Positions 22,228 through 34,799 of a stretch of DNA of 64,000 nucleotides are shown here, piece after piece. The notes beneath the pieces were generated by a model. The model was not told where the DNA came from, searched no databases, and saw only the letters and a program-made list of their open reading frames with translations. Source of the stretch: Hysterangium stoloniferum (lineage: Eukaryota > Basidiomycota > Agaricomycetes > Hysterangiales > Hysterangiaceae). The stretch lies in assembly GCA_015178975.1 (NCBI GenBank), contig WHVD01000053.1, positions 186,001-250,000 of the forward strand. Reading direction: 5' to 3'. A program made the position numbers and the translations under genes. Each line of letters starts with the position of its first letter. The stretch's first letter is position 1.

Positions 22228-23093
22228 CATGGGGATGCTTATGACAAGGCTAAAATTCTTCACAGAGATATCAGCTCAGGGAACATTCTTATCACTGACA
22301 CCGGCGGTGGATTGTTAATTGACTGGGATCTTTGCAAAAGGCTTCAAGATATATATGAAGGACAAGCACACATTGAAAGGACTGTGAGTACCCCCTTACT
22401 CTCCGAATGCTATTGGGAAATGTTCTGAACTTTTTTTTGGCATTTTATTATCCGTTTCTGTGATTAGGGTACTTGGCAATTCATGGCTCAGATGACTTGG
22501 AGTCCTTCCTCTACATCCTTGTCTAGATTGCCTTGAGATATACCGAGCATGGGTTTGTCAAGGGTGCGCTCATTGATATGCTCCATGCCGGTTTCGACCA
22601 TCACTATCTGGATCCTCAAGGAGCCGTGAAAGGAGGAGGTAGGAAGAAAGTCAAAGTGTGCTTCTCCAACCCCTTCGAAGTTTCTCGTTTATTCAATGTC
22701 CCATTGAAGGAGTTGATCAAAACATTGGCAAAAGTGATTGCGGTACGATACGAAGAGGCCCCAACAGCAACAGAAATTGCTCAATATAAAGAACTCTTTG
22801 AGAAGCAAGGGTCATCAGATGTCAAATCTGTAGCCCTCGGTAAATCAGTGGATAATAACATCATTTTTTCTGCACTCCATGCTGGGGAGTACCTGCATAA
22901 GCTATCTGCCTTTGACCGCTCAGACTGGATGGAATTGGAATTAACGACTGCGTTACAGAAGAGTGGTTGGAATGCACATAGTGGCCGTGTTCAGTGCGAT
23001 CTATCCACTCCCCCTCCCACAAAGCCTATGGTGCCAAAGACAGAGTATTCTGAGGGTGGGGCTGGTCCGATGTCAGGGAACCACTTTGGCTAG
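22228..23093 (+). pseudogene. FunK1-type protein kinase, 3' fragment (left arm of inverted repeat)
   Basis: Starts abruptly in the catalytic loop (AKILHRDISSGNILI) and continues through the metal-binding segment LLIDWDLC. An intron follows (about 22382-22468, GTGAGT...TTAG), then the C-lobe ending in a Pro-rich tail at 23093. Relative to the minus copy about 55 bp are missing after GTWQFMA (near 22484), which shifts the frame. The N-terminal FunK1 half is absent. FunK1 kinases are a family greatly expanded in Agaricomycetes; their substrates are largely unknown. Confidence 0.85.
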
Positions 23094-24051
23094 TGGTGCA
23101 AGGTACTTACATATCTGTATGCAATTGATTGTGACTCTTAGTATTTTGTTGAATGCCCTGATGTAATATGACTGCTCACTTTCAAAATATGTTGAAATAC
23201 AATCTGTCTCAGCAAAATATCTTTCTTATTATATTCACAGAGCTAATCCCAGAGGGGATTTGAGCCTTTGAGCATATATTTTAGAAATTGGGCACTAGTA
23301 CAGAGACAGATGCCCTGCATTGATGCCCATCTCAGAGGGGGGTTCATTTTCTAGAGTGGCATCATGACTTTTTATCCACAGGCTAAGTTCTAATTTTTGC
23401 TGGAAAAAAAAAGACGGGTAAATAAAAGTTATGTGGATGTATATGTATGGAAATAATAATGTATAGATATATAGAAAGGGTAGACATATATATAATTTTG
23501 ATGGGTTCTAGTCTTATTCTCCCCCCTGAAGTGGAGGGTCCTTTTGATGGGTCCACCTCGGGAGAGAATAGACCTATACAGAACCCGTCAAAAGGACCCT
23601 CCACCTCAGGGGGGAGAATAAGACTAGAACCCATCAAAATTATATGTCTACCCTTTATATATTATATTATCTATCTATCTATATATTATTATTTCGATAC
23701 ATATACATCCACATAACTTTTATTTACCCGTCTTTTTTTTTCCAGCAAAAATTAGAACTTAGCCTGTGGATAAGAAGTCGTGATGCCACTCTAGAAAATG
23801 AACCCCCCTCTAAGATGGGCATCAATGCAGGGCATCTGTCCCTGTACTAGCGCCCAATTTCTAAAATATATGCTCAAAGGCTCAAATCCCCTCTGGGATT
23901 AGCTCTGTGAATATAATAAGAAAGATATTTTGCTGAGACAGATTGTATTTCAACATATTTTGAAAGTGAGTAGTCATATTACATCAGGGCATTCAACAAA
24001 ATACTAAGAGTCACAATCAATTGCATACAGATATGTAAGTACCTTGCACCA

Positions 24052-27000
24052 CTAGCCAAAGCGGTTCCCTGAGATTGGACCAGCACCACCCTCAGAATAC
24101 TCCATCTTCGGCACCATAGGCTGTGTGGGAGGGGGAGTGGATAGATCCCGCTGAACACAGCCACTATGCGCATTCCAACCACTCTTCTGTAACGCAGTCA
24201 TTAATTCCAATTCCATCCAGTCTGAGTGGTCCAAGGCAGATAGCTTATGCAGGTACTCCCCAGCATGGAGTGCAGAAAAAAAGATTTTATTATCCACTGG
24301 TTTACCGAGGGCTACAGATTTGACATCTGATGACCCTTGCTTCTCAAAGAGTTCTTTATATTGAGCAATTTCTGTTGCATTCGGCACCTCCCCGTATCGT
24401 ACCACAATCGTTTTTGCCAATGTTTTGATCAACTCCTTCAACGGGACATTGAATAAACGAGAAACTTCAAAGGGGTCAGAGAAGCACACTTCCACTTTCT
24501 TCCTACCTCCTCCTTTCGCGGCTCCTTGAGGATCCAGATAGTGATGGTCAAAACCGGCATGGAGCATATCAATGAGCGCACCCTTAACAAACCCATGCTC
24601 GGTATATCTCAAGGCAATCCAGACAAGGACATTGTTACGACCGTGTCGCAACCCTATTGGTCCCGAGGTTATCGCCACTTATCAATGTTTTCAAGTCACC
24701 ATTTCGGAAACCATCAGCCCCGAAGCTGATGTATGTTTTCGCGAAGATCAAACTCCGTTTACGCCCACGTCAAAATAACTCGTATTGTCTGGTCAAACTT
24801 TTGATACATCCCTTTTATTATGTTGATCCGTTCAATCTTATGTTTCACATATGTCTATCTATATTTGTAGTCCTTGAACTATTTCCTTTTATCATAATCC
24901 CGCTCTCGGTTATCATCAGCCTCCGAACTAATCATAAACTTCCCGTTCCTAGTCAAGCTTATTGTTAATACCATTTTCTGCCCTTCTCCCCGTTAGTATT
25001 TTCTAGACGCCTGTTACTTGTATATGAACCCGCTGTAGTTGTAGTTACTAGGCAATCAGAATATCGACTCAGAATACCCTCATACGTCTGTAACAGTCTC
25101 AGACTAAGAATCCCCCCATCCGCCTTCACGTGCTCTCACCCACTCCCGGCCCCGACCCCTTGGCCTGACGCTCAACTTGTCCTTCGGTCCCGATCGGTAT
25201 CTCGCCGAAAGGAGCTCTTTAAAATTAGTCTTCGCCCGTCCGAAATCTAAGGATACCCTACGGACATTTGCGAGGGCGCAGCACATAAACTGAAGCCAAG
25301 TCCTCCCGATCAGTCCCTGTCTGCCACTGACATTAGTCAGTTTTCAGTTCTTAACAGACATAGAGGAAGGACTCCAAGTCGTCTGCCCGATCAGGGATTG
25401 CTGCTCCCTCCCCGTCGGTGGGAATCACTAGCAACCGAGCAGCCATGAATTGCCAAGTACCCTAATCACAGAAACGGATAATAAAATGCCAAACAAAAGT
25501 TCAGAACATTTCCCAATAGCATTTGGAGAGTAAGGGGGTACTCACAGTCCTTTCAATGTGTGCTTCTCCTTGATATATATCTCGAAGCCTTTTGCAAAGA
25601 TCCCAGTCAATTAACAATCCACCACTGGTGTCAGTGATAAGAATGTTCCCTGAGCTGATATCTCTGTGAAGAATTTTAGCCTTGTCATAGGTGTCCCCAT
25701 GCCCTGTCGAAAACGAGTCAGCCCCAATTCCATTAAGAGACCAACATACATACCTATGATGGCATCTCTCACTGCAGTCACCATCTCTTTTGTATTCTCA
25801 AAATCAGTTAGAGACCTTCCAATTTCGTTCAGAACCAGTCAATAGTGCCGCAATAACCTCAATCACGAAGAAACGTGTCTTGCCATTGACGAATCCTGTG
25901 TCTTCGTAACCTGATCCAGCATATCACATCCCTCCTTGCACATGCAGATATTCCTCACACCCTGTTTCTTCAGCTCCTCATATATTATATGTTCGGGGCT
26001 CTGACTAGGCGAAATGACCCTCCATGTATCTTTGAGAAGGACCAACTTCCCAGTTTCAACACAGTAGGCCTTGAAAACACGAGTGGACTGGCCAAGGGGG
26101 GATCCAACAGCCATGTACGTAGGACAATAAAATACATATGTGTCACCTTTTGCATCAACTTTAACCTGAAACACTCGGTCGACACCAAGCGACCTTTTAG
26201 CCTTTACCGCGATGGGGTGGTTGTGTGGAAACTCTGTGACCATAGTATCGACACCACGTACATCAGGTTTCACATTATTGAACCACCAGAAGAACTCCAC
26301 ATAGGAGCAATTTGAAAAAGGGACTTCTTCTGTTACGATAACCCCACTGTGATCCCAGCACATGAATCTCGCATATTTGGGGAAGACAAGGACAAAGAAG
26401 ACATGTGCCTGGAATTGTGCAGCTTGGTGTGCCATCGCATATAATGTAATCTGACCCAGTGTATCATGCGCAGCGTTGGAACTATGCTCAAAGAAACCGG
26501 GTCCATTATCTTTGAACACGTCATCCCCAGGGGCGAATTTAAATTCAACAATCATTTCTGTCTGTGTCATATCTGATAGGCCTGATCGCCTGCAATTGGC
26601 AGAATAGATTTGTATGTCTGGCTTGACTTGTTTCCCTCCAAAGTCCACTGCAGGTGTGTTGTGAGCGTCCACGAGTTCAAGGTTAGGACAAAATTTTGCA
26701 ACGAAATCAATCTATATCCTAAATAAATTCCAATGAACCTAAAGGCACAACAAAATAACATACCCAGGACTTGTACATGGCCAACTCACTTTCAGATCCA
26801 CTGAAAGTTGTATGCTTTTGCCCTGTTTTGGCGGTACGATTCGGACATTTGGGAACTTTAGGGAGATATAGATTCAAGAAATCCTCTACTCTGACGGGAC
26901 CAACTACTCGCCCAGATATTTCATGGAACATTGTATTGTGGTGATCCTTTCATCTCTCGCTACATGCCAGGAAGAATACACCTGTGATGTTGATTCCTTC

Positions 27001-27101
27001 TTTAGAATGGGGGTGGCACCCAACTTGGTAGGATCCGCAGTAGGACAAGATGGTGGTGTTTTCGGGTGGAAATCATGAGGCGGTATCGTGTTCTTCAGCA
27101 T
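24052..27101 (-). pseudogene. FunK1-type protein kinase gene, interrupted by a solo LTR
   Basis: Reads from about 27101 (MLKNTIPPHDF…) through an N-terminal region with GRVVGPVRVEDFL. A 52-nt intron (26712-26763, GTATGT...ATAG) follows, then the long FunK1 exon 26711-25863 (KPDIQIYSANC, EMIVEFKF). The catalytic loop HRDIS-GN and LLIDWD lie near 25680-25590. The C-lobe resumes beyond the LTR at 24627 and ends at 24052. Apart from the LTR insertion and a few frame uncertainties near 25700-25860 the gene is nearly complete; the LTR destroys the C-lobe. FunK1 (fungal-type protein kinase) domains are predicted Ser/Thr kinases; the role here is unknown. Confidence 0.85.
24633..25356 (+). mobile_element. 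Solo LTR, family C, complete, with perfect TSD
   Basis: A 724-bp LTR beginning TGTTACGACCGTG and ending AGTTCTTAACA, flanked by GACAT at 24628-24632 and 25357-25361. The empty site is preserved in the left arm of the inverted repeat (22525-22540), which proves both borders. It still contains many CpG dinucleotides, unlike other LTR C copies in the window, and is therefore probably the youngest. Confidence 0.95.
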
Positions 27102-27629
27102 CGAGTGTTAAAGCAAGGTGATCAAACAAGCATCTGTCACATGTTGTCTGTCACAGGCAATTCCTAGTTCCACACTCTCCATCTTGTCTCATCTCAATTC
27201 CGCACTCGAAAAGACTTCGAGTTCTGTTTATATTTTTGCAAGTCTTCAAACCTTTCAAGCAGGCTCGAGCTCCTTGAGAATGCACACATACATTATGCAG
27301 TAAAGGTCAAACACCATTTGTTTTGTGCAACCTCTCATTTCTGGTGCACCATGCCCCTTCTGTCTGCACAAACTTCGCCTGAAGAGACCGTCTATCCCAG
27401 ATCCCAACATTCCATGTGTGCGTGCTGTCCTATTCCCATACCCGTTTCATTCTTTGGCCATGTCATTGATTGTATCTTAATGTCCGGATCATATGATACA
27501 GATTCTATCTGCTTATCGCTATGCCAATCACCAACAGTATCATCTAACTCACACATTGTATTGCTCTATCTTGGGCTAGGCCCCTCCATCCAATTTTGTA
27601 TTCCTATCCCTATCGAGTCCTCGTATACT
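27102..27629. other. Upstream flank of the FunK1 gene, no gene seen
   Basis: Pyrimidine-rich sequence without a recognised coding region or element border on either strand. Confidence 0.4.
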
Positions 27630-28340
27630 GAAATTCATTACTCCGAGCTGCTCCTCAAACACAATCCCAGACACACTAATTTGTCTAGACAGTCTTCGAC
27701 GGTCCACTTCATTTCATTACTGCTACAATTAGCACCAAGCCGTTGTTTCTCCAAACCACACGCTGGACACACTTGTCCCTTGACAGTCTTCGAGTGTCCA
27801 CTTAAATGTATTACCGCTACCATTAGCACTGAGCTGCTGCTCCCCCATACTGGACACACTTGTCCTAAACCCTTAAATTCATTACTGCTACGATTAGCAC
27901 TGAGCTGTTGCTCCTTAATCCAGCTGGACGCATTTGTCCCTTGACAGTCTTTGACAGTCCGCTTAAATTCATTGCTGCATCCAATTAGCACTGAGCCGCT
28001 GCTCCTCAATCCCCATGCATGCTGGACACATTTGTTCCTTGACAGTCTTTGACTGTCCGCTTAAATTCATTACTGCTACCATTAGCTCTGAGCCGCTGCT
28101 CCTCAAACCCTACCCTGGACACACTCGTCCCTTGATAGTCTTTGATTGTCCACTTGAATTCATTACAGCTACAATGAACATCAAGCCGCTGCTCCTCAAA
28201 TCTGAGGCTGGACATACTCACTTGCCCCCTTGACAGCCTTCAACTGTCCACTGCAATCTATTTCTACTACCTTAGCATCATCAAGCCACTGCTCCTCCAA
28301 CCTGATGCTGGACTCGCTGATTCGTCCCCTGACAAGCTCC
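27630..28340. repeat. Minisatellite, unit about 75-90 bp, roughly eight to nine copies
   Basis: Each unit has the order ATTCATTACTGCTAC…, TTAGCACTGAGC, GCTGCTCCTCAA…, GCTGGACACA, TTGTCCCTTGACAGTC and TTTGACTGTCC. Units vary in length and sequence. Stops are rare in some frames on both strands, but no protein is inferred. Confidence 0.85.
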
Positions 28341-28439
28341 AAAAACCCATGTCCTCTTAATTCACCCCTATTTTGCAATGATGTTGGACCCATCCAGTAT
28401 TCTCTCTTCATGTCTTCTCTCTGATCCCTCCTCCACACT

Positions 28440-28680
28440 GCTGGTTTCGATCCTACCACCTTCGTGGGTCACTCCTTTCGGAGCGGTGCAGCTTCTTTCA
28501 CTGCTGAAGCAGGGTTTACTGACTACAAAATTCAACTGATAGGGCGCTGGCGCAGTGATGCCTACAAACTTTACATTGAGTCCTCCTGCACACACATTAT
28601 TAACCTCTCTGCTTGGCCATTCCCACCACTCAACCTCCCAGTCCGCTGGACCTTCATCTCACTTAACCATTTGGCTTGAG
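28440..28680 (+). pseudogene. Tyrosine recombinase C-terminal fragment, distinct from the DIRS copy
   Basis: Reads …GFDPTTFVGHSFRSGAASF, then YKIQLIGRWRSDAYKLYIES. The H-x-x-R box (HSFR), the following Trp of GRW and the nucleophile Tyr are all present in one frame, so the active-site half is intact. The N-terminal half is gone. It differs clearly in sequence from the recombinase at 11.0-12.0 kb, so it comes from another DIRS/Ngaro-like or Crypton-like lineage. Confidence 0.75.
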
Positions 28681-28861
28681 CATGGCCCGATTTATTTCTG
28701 GTCACGCAAAAAGAGCGGTGGTGACGCAATAGAGTCTATTTGCTGGCCCAAACTCACCAATGAATGCCAGAGAGGAAAGTCTTACAAGCCACTTTGCATT
28801 ATGTAAGGAAGGCAGTGCCCCTCCCGGGAGCACCAGGCCCATATGATGTCACTGTGTTACT

Positions 28862-29130
28862 GCCTAGAACCCGTCAAAATTATATTGCCTACTCTTTCTA
28901 TATTATATTATATTATATTATATATATATATATGTATGTATTATTTCGATACATGCCTACATATATACATCACATAACTTTTACCTGTCTTTTTTTTTTC
29001 CAACAAAAATTAGGACTTAGCCCTGTGAAGTCGTGATGCCACTCTAGAAAATGAATTCCCTCTGAGATGGGCATCAATGCAGGGCATCTGTCCCCATACT
29101 AGCGCCCAATTTCTAAATATACATCTACCA
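28862..29130 (+). repeat. Dispersed repeat Z (third copy)
   Basis: Matches 23600-23870, and in reverse the left arm 23270-23545, from AGAACCCGTCAAAATTATAT through GATGGGCATCAATGCAGG to AGCGCCCAATTTCTAAA. Another partial copy lies at 34548-34610. It is a short interspersed element of unknown class with a TA-rich interior. Confidence 0.75.
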
Positions 29131-29852
29131 CCGGTTTAACACGGGGACATCATATGGCCCCAGCACTCCCCCACTTAGCTTACAGGGAGTGATTCTTACT
29201 GCTTTCCTGATGAAAAGTAGGAAGAATTTGCAGGTAGATCCTCTTCAGGAAATCCGTCACACACTCCAAAATCAGTTCACTGCCAAGACGTCTCATCTCA
29301 GTCTTTTGAAGTCTCCAAAATATTGTATATTATATTATATTATATATATGTATTATTTCCACACATGCACACAAAAAATCCATCTTTTTTCCCACAAATT
29401 AGGGTTTATCCAAAAACCCCTTCCACCAAATTATATGTCTACCCCCCCCCCCCCCTTGTATGTATTTTATGTATGAAATTAGGGAAGTGGACAGGTCCAC
29501 TGTGGATGACAATAATATATATTATATTCATCTTTTCCTTCATAACAACATCCCATCAGCATCTCCTCAAATGGACTCCTCCTCACTTTGATATCTTTAA
29601 GCATCCTCCCAATCATCATTAAAACCAAACCTCTGCACCCAAACCCCCCTGCAGTTTGGTCATAGCCTTCACGGCTACTTGCATCACCCTTTGGGCCATG
29701 ACAATGTCTACTGATTTGATCATTCGATACGAATCATTAGGAGGGGCTGGGCATTTGTTTGGGCAAGTTTAGATTTTTATGTAGTTTGGGCAATTAAGCT
29801 CAGATGCCATTTTTTAAAGGTGTATATACCACACCACACCTTGTCAACTGTC
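29131..29852. other. Low-complexity and unassigned sequence
   Basis: Contains a TATATTA run at 29325-29350, a C tract near 29443-29456 and a segment at 29505-29545 that recurs at 33988-34020. No gene recognised. Confidence 0.5.
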
Positions 29853-32195
29853 ATGGCCTGCACAAGACCTATAACACCAGACCAAGGCTCTGAGTCCCTC
29901 CATACACAACACGCCCCTCAACCGAGGGTCTGGAAGTAATTCAGCTTTCCATATAAAGACTAAAGTGTCGGATTACTATCCATATCTTCGGGAAGATCTC
30001 CAGAATTGTGCCACAATCAAGTTTGAAGAATTTTTAGAACACATCCTTAACTTCAAACTTGACCCAGAGGCCATGGCACAAGCGGACAGAATCATTGAGA
30101 CCAAACGCTTCAAAAAGCTCATGGACAAGTAGAGTGAGCCAGTCTCTGATGAATCTGAGCGTTATGCTCCTTTTTCGGAAATGGTCAACTATGGCTTCGA
30201 TGAAATAGGGTTGAAAGAAAGATGGCTGTGTCGCAATGATGGAAGCCTGATCTGGGGATCGTATGCTGCATGTAAGCCGGATGTATTGGGGGTGCTTACA
30301 AAGGCATTTGACCAAGGAGGAAGAATCAACCCCAATAACTTGTCAAAGAATGGGCCAGAACAGATTTATGCCTTCCACTGGGGCGAGGTGTTGGATTTCT
30401 GGGAATTCAAGCTGGTTGTGAAAAGCCTCACAGAGTACCTGAAGTCCAAGGGATCCAGGAAACTTTCTTCTAAGACAGGTAAGTCTATCCTGACCTGTCC
30501 GAGTAGAATCGACTAGTGAACCAAACACTTCCTGACCTGTCCCAGTAGAATCGACTAGTAAAACAAACACTCCGAGTGAAGAGCAGATCCCAGTGAGAGC
30601 TAGTTCGTCTAATTCAAAGTCAAACAACTTACTCCTTCCTACTCGTCGCAGTACAAGATCGGCCACAATGAGGGACACACAAGAAAAGGATCAAGACATG
30701 AAACTATATAGCTCTGAGTCTCAGAAGAAGCGGTCATCATCTAGCAATTGGGAGCAAGTGTCAAAAAGGACCAAGGTTGGTATTGAAATTGATGAGAGTG
30801 ATCTGCAGTGTGCCGGTTATGTGCTCGAGATGTTCTCGAATGGGAATCTACTGAATCATATCATCAGTTATTTGATTACTGATTTTAAAATTCAACTTCG
30901 ATATTATGATCATGGCCTGACCGTCCGATTGCAACCACTGGACTTTATTACAGATAGGACGAAATTTGTTGGAATGCTAATAGCATACGGTAGGCTGGAT
31001 CCCCGAGGGCATGGTCTTGCAACTGAAATCACCCCAAAATTTATATCCCCCTTTCTCAAAACAAAACACAACCATGCTAGGCAGCCTTTCACAAGGCTGT
31101 TTGTTGGAGAAAAACTGCAACTCCCAGATGGCCGCACAGTCACTGTGCAAAAGATTATCTTTCACCAACATGCATTAATTGGGTGTGGCACGTCTGTTTT
31201 CAGAGTTGATGCCACATCTTGGTCCACTGTCGCCGTTCTCAAAGTCAGCTGTCCAAGTCAGAAAAGAACACCAGAATGGATATATATCTACCGGGCACGA
31301 GACATCGCCTCCTCTCATCCCAAGCATTATTGGGTTCAAAAGCATCTTCCTAGCATTTTATATTCCCACACCTTCCCCCGATACAAAGGATGCTCATTGC
31401 CGAATCATTACGTTTTTGAATTTGAAGGAGCCCAATAAGTATGAGCTTCGGGAATTGAGGATTCTTCTTCAAAATGAGCTTTTCCCCTTTACAGAGCTGA
31501 AGGATGCCAGGCAAGTAAAGGACGTGTTTCATCAAATCTTGAAGGGTGAGTTGGTTGTTTCATAACACATGCCATATATTTCCTGACGTGGAATTGTAGC
31601 CCATGATTGGTTATACAGAATGGCAAAAATCCTTCATCGTGACATCAGTCTTGGGAACTTGATGTTTTGACGTGAAAAGGATGAGATTTTTGGTGTTTTA
31701 AATGATTTCGATATGGCATGCTATGTGGATGGGATGGAAAACCATCCAGAATTGAAACAGCAAATGGGAACGCAGCCTTTTATGTCCATTGATTTGATCG
31801 ACCCAAGTTCAACTGTCAAGCACTTGTACCAGCATGACCTCGAGTCATTTTTTCATGTCTTGATGTTTTTCACAGCTCGTTATCAGGACGGAAAAGAAAT
31901 CAACAATCTGCCGCTAGAGGAATGGTTAACATTGGGTGGTCAGGCACTAAGAAATCATAAAGTCAACTTTATTTCTGAATCACTTCCCACGCTCACCCCC
32001 CAATTCACTTCCTTGAAAGGACACCTTACCTCTATGCGTGGGGCTATTCTTAGAGGTCACAATGAGCGTGCTTACCATGATCTGGATCTGAAAAATTGGG
32101 CACCCGGTTTGCCTGTGCCATCACTCGATCATGAAACTTTAAATGGACACCTTACCTTTCAGATATTTGATGATATTTTCAACACTGAGCTTTAG
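29853..32195 (+). pseudogene. FunK1-type protein kinase, second, nearly complete pseudogene
   Basis: From an ATG at 29853 the plus strand reads a FunK1 N-terminal region (VSDYYPYLREDLQ, FEEFLEHIL) to a TAG at 30130-30132, then the same frame continues (SEMVNYGFDEIGL…). An intron follows KTG near 30478 (GTAAGT). The next exon spans 30593-31420 (QCAGYVLEMFS), with a frame change into 31400-31548 and a short intron (about 31548-31600). The catalytic segment AKILHRDISLGNLMF is followed by a TGA at 31668-31670. Then come the metal-binding DFD (GVLNDFDMA) and the C-lobe ending FNTEL at 32195. Two stops and one frameshift make it a pseudogene. It belongs to another FunK1 subgroup than the 24-27 kb gene, having DFD rather than DWD. 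Confidence 0.85.
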
Positions 32196-34799
32196 GGATC
32201 ATTCAAACTTTTAATGTATGTATTCGCACTGGTGGTAGCTTATCATGCATTATGATTGCTTGCAGATGAAATTCTTCTCTGATTTGTATTGTCCCTTGGT
32301 TTTGGATGTTAGATTACACTTGAAATATAGGCAAAATAATCAGACTTCAGCAACATGTGATGTTAATAACATTTTTGAGTATCTCAATTGAAAGACCAGC
32401 ACTTTATGCATGTCAGCATAGAAAATATTAAGAATGACTGGAAGACTTTACCTACTGGCAGCCCACTAACTCAGGGATGTTGCCTGGAAGGATTTGAAAG
32501 TGGGAGTGGTCTGTTCATCCAGTGCAAGACAGTACAGTTAGAGCCTCTGGGACAGTGGGGGAGGGACATATTATTGGGTCAAGGTGGTGTATAAGGAAGG
32601 GAAGAGGATGTGCTGTACAGTTCAATTGTGATGGGGGCCCTGCAGTTGTCACAGCAAAATGGAGTCGCGGAGAGGAATAGGCATGATAGCTGAAGGGGCG
32701 AGATTTATATTATACAGATCAAAACTTGCTAAATTTCTATTGTCCATTGCAGTAACCACCTGATTATATTTCTCCCTATTGCTTAGGTTGATTATTCAAG
32801 CACCAGCTGTATTTTGATGGAAACCCTGTGCTATATTTGTGAATGCACCATGCACAAATTATTTGATAAATGTGTGAATAAAGCCCTCAAAAAAGAAAAG
32901 GAACTGAGGTAATTTTTGGTGTCCCGTTTGTTTGGGAATGTGGTGATGAGCGAAAGGATAAAGTGGTAAAAATAAAGGTAAGACTATGGTAAGATGTAAG
33001 AGGGAGAAGCGAAGCTTACTTATCAGGACAGGCAGAGTAACAAAATATGATCCGTCATAAAATCTTTTTTCCATGCAAAGAACAATGAGTGGGGATGCTG
33101 GTTTTGAACACTGGGACAGAATCTCCAGGAATCTAGAAAAATGGCAAAACTGGGAAAAATAAAAGTGTGGAAGCTTGTCCCAGAGTACAGCAAGATTTGC
33201 AGATTAGACTTTAATGAAAGATACAGATGTGTTATGAAGTGGGATGTGATTTGGAATTGTATTAGCTCTGGGGCTCTAAATACCACAATTTGATGAAGGT
33301 ATGGAATCAACAACCGGGAGTGTTTCAAGAACCTAGAAAGGAAACAGTAATTGTGAATGGACAGGGTGTAGATAGGCAAGGTGAAGGTATCCAAGGTGGC
33401 CGCCCTGAGGACTGGCTGGTAGTGAGCTGTGGGATTATTCCCGCAAATCCTACTGGGCAAGAAAGGCCCTATATGCCCCCTTGTGCTATGGTGGTGGAGA
33501 AGTATATATATGTATGATTGCTATTGACTCTTACACACAATAGTATTGTTTTAAGCACCTAGAATGGGATAACAAAACTGTTAAACTTAATCTGGATGGG
33601 ATTGTTTTCAGAGTTTGGGTGGGTGGTCAGTTTTGAGTATTCCTCTTCCCATGTATGTATGTATGCTTAGATTTTCTGATTAGACATGCTCCAGCCTGTG
33701 ACTAAAAATACCTGTCAGGTCAGGAACCTATAGATATCAACATGAGCTATTAACTCCAATGAGATAGAACTCTTCAGATGACCAAGGTAAATTATTCTTT
33801 GGATAACACCTGCATATTCTGACACTAATTATTTTCAAAGTCACTCATCAGTAATTTCTGTAGATTTCAATAGATTTGTTGTTTTGATTTTTCCAATTCG
33901 TTTTCTTCTGCTAATATGGGACTTGGAATTCCTTGGCTCAATTTTTCAGATCTCCTTATTCTATAGGTATAATCAAGTAGGTCTGTAATATATATATTAT
34001 ATTCATCCTTTTCCTCCATAAACATCCCCTCAAAGGTACTCCTAGCTCTCTCTTGATATCTTAAGCACTGGCAGTAGTTTGCGGGTCTACACTGATTATT
34101 GAGTGTTTCATGAAACACAATTCTTCGCAATTGGACTATATTCACCAATACCTCACTCTCTCTGACAATAACTCAGACCGATGATTATTGGAACACATGG
34201 TGTGCTGGAAGGGTGATGTAGCTGTGCGATGGGATGTTGTGTTAATGTTATATTGGTTCAATGGTCGATTCACTGAAAGCTAGGATGCCCCCTTTCCAGT
34301 CAAAGTAACTCACAGAAGAGAATTAAAACTATGCGATGAATATCAAGTTTTTTGATCAAATCGGCTCAGAATATTTAAATAAGAGTTTCCTGGTTGCTTA
34401 ATTTGTTTCACTCCCTTGCTATCCTGTAGAAGTGTATGTTGTTTCGATTACCAAATATGCAAGTAACCTTATTGATAAAGGCTGATACGAGGATATACTT
34501 AGAAGAGATGGGTGGTGGCTAGATGCAGAAAAAGAGAATGCATGCGGTATATTTAGAAATTGGGCGATAGTACAGGGGCAGATGCCCTGCATTGATGCCC
34601 ATCTCAGAGGTGTGTCATGAAGCTCTAATGGCACTTGGACCTGACCAATTGATGGTACTTGATAAAAGGCGATTGATTGGTGCAATTTTCTGTATGATTA
34701 TATACTATGTTTCAAAATTTCAAGGTCAAACAATGGCTCCATAGCCACAATGTAACAGATGTGGAATGAATTTTGGGATATTTAATTAATACAATTCAT
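32196..34799. other. Unassigned stretch
   Basis: No convincing gene on either strand. A partial copy of dispersed repeat Z lies at 34548-34610, and a TATATATATTATATTCATC segment near 33988 also occurs near 29510. Confidence 0.5.

Larger units (their letters stand above)
22228..25700. repeat. Large inverted repeat centred near 23572
   Basis: The arm 22228-23560 is repeated in reverse complement from about 23585 to 25700, interrupted there by the solo LTR at 24633-25356. The centre is a short spacer (about 23560-23585) between copies of GTCCTTTTGATGGGT and its complement. Without the LTR the arms are each about 1.34-1.39 kb. They carry the 3' ends of two kinase copies tail to tail plus a shared 3' repeat (23220-23560 and 23590-23920). 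Confidence 0.9.

Noticed and set aside
29443..29456. C tract as a possible regulatory or quadruplex site
   Set aside because: A single homopolymer run in low-complexity DNA, and homopolymers are error-prone in sequencing.
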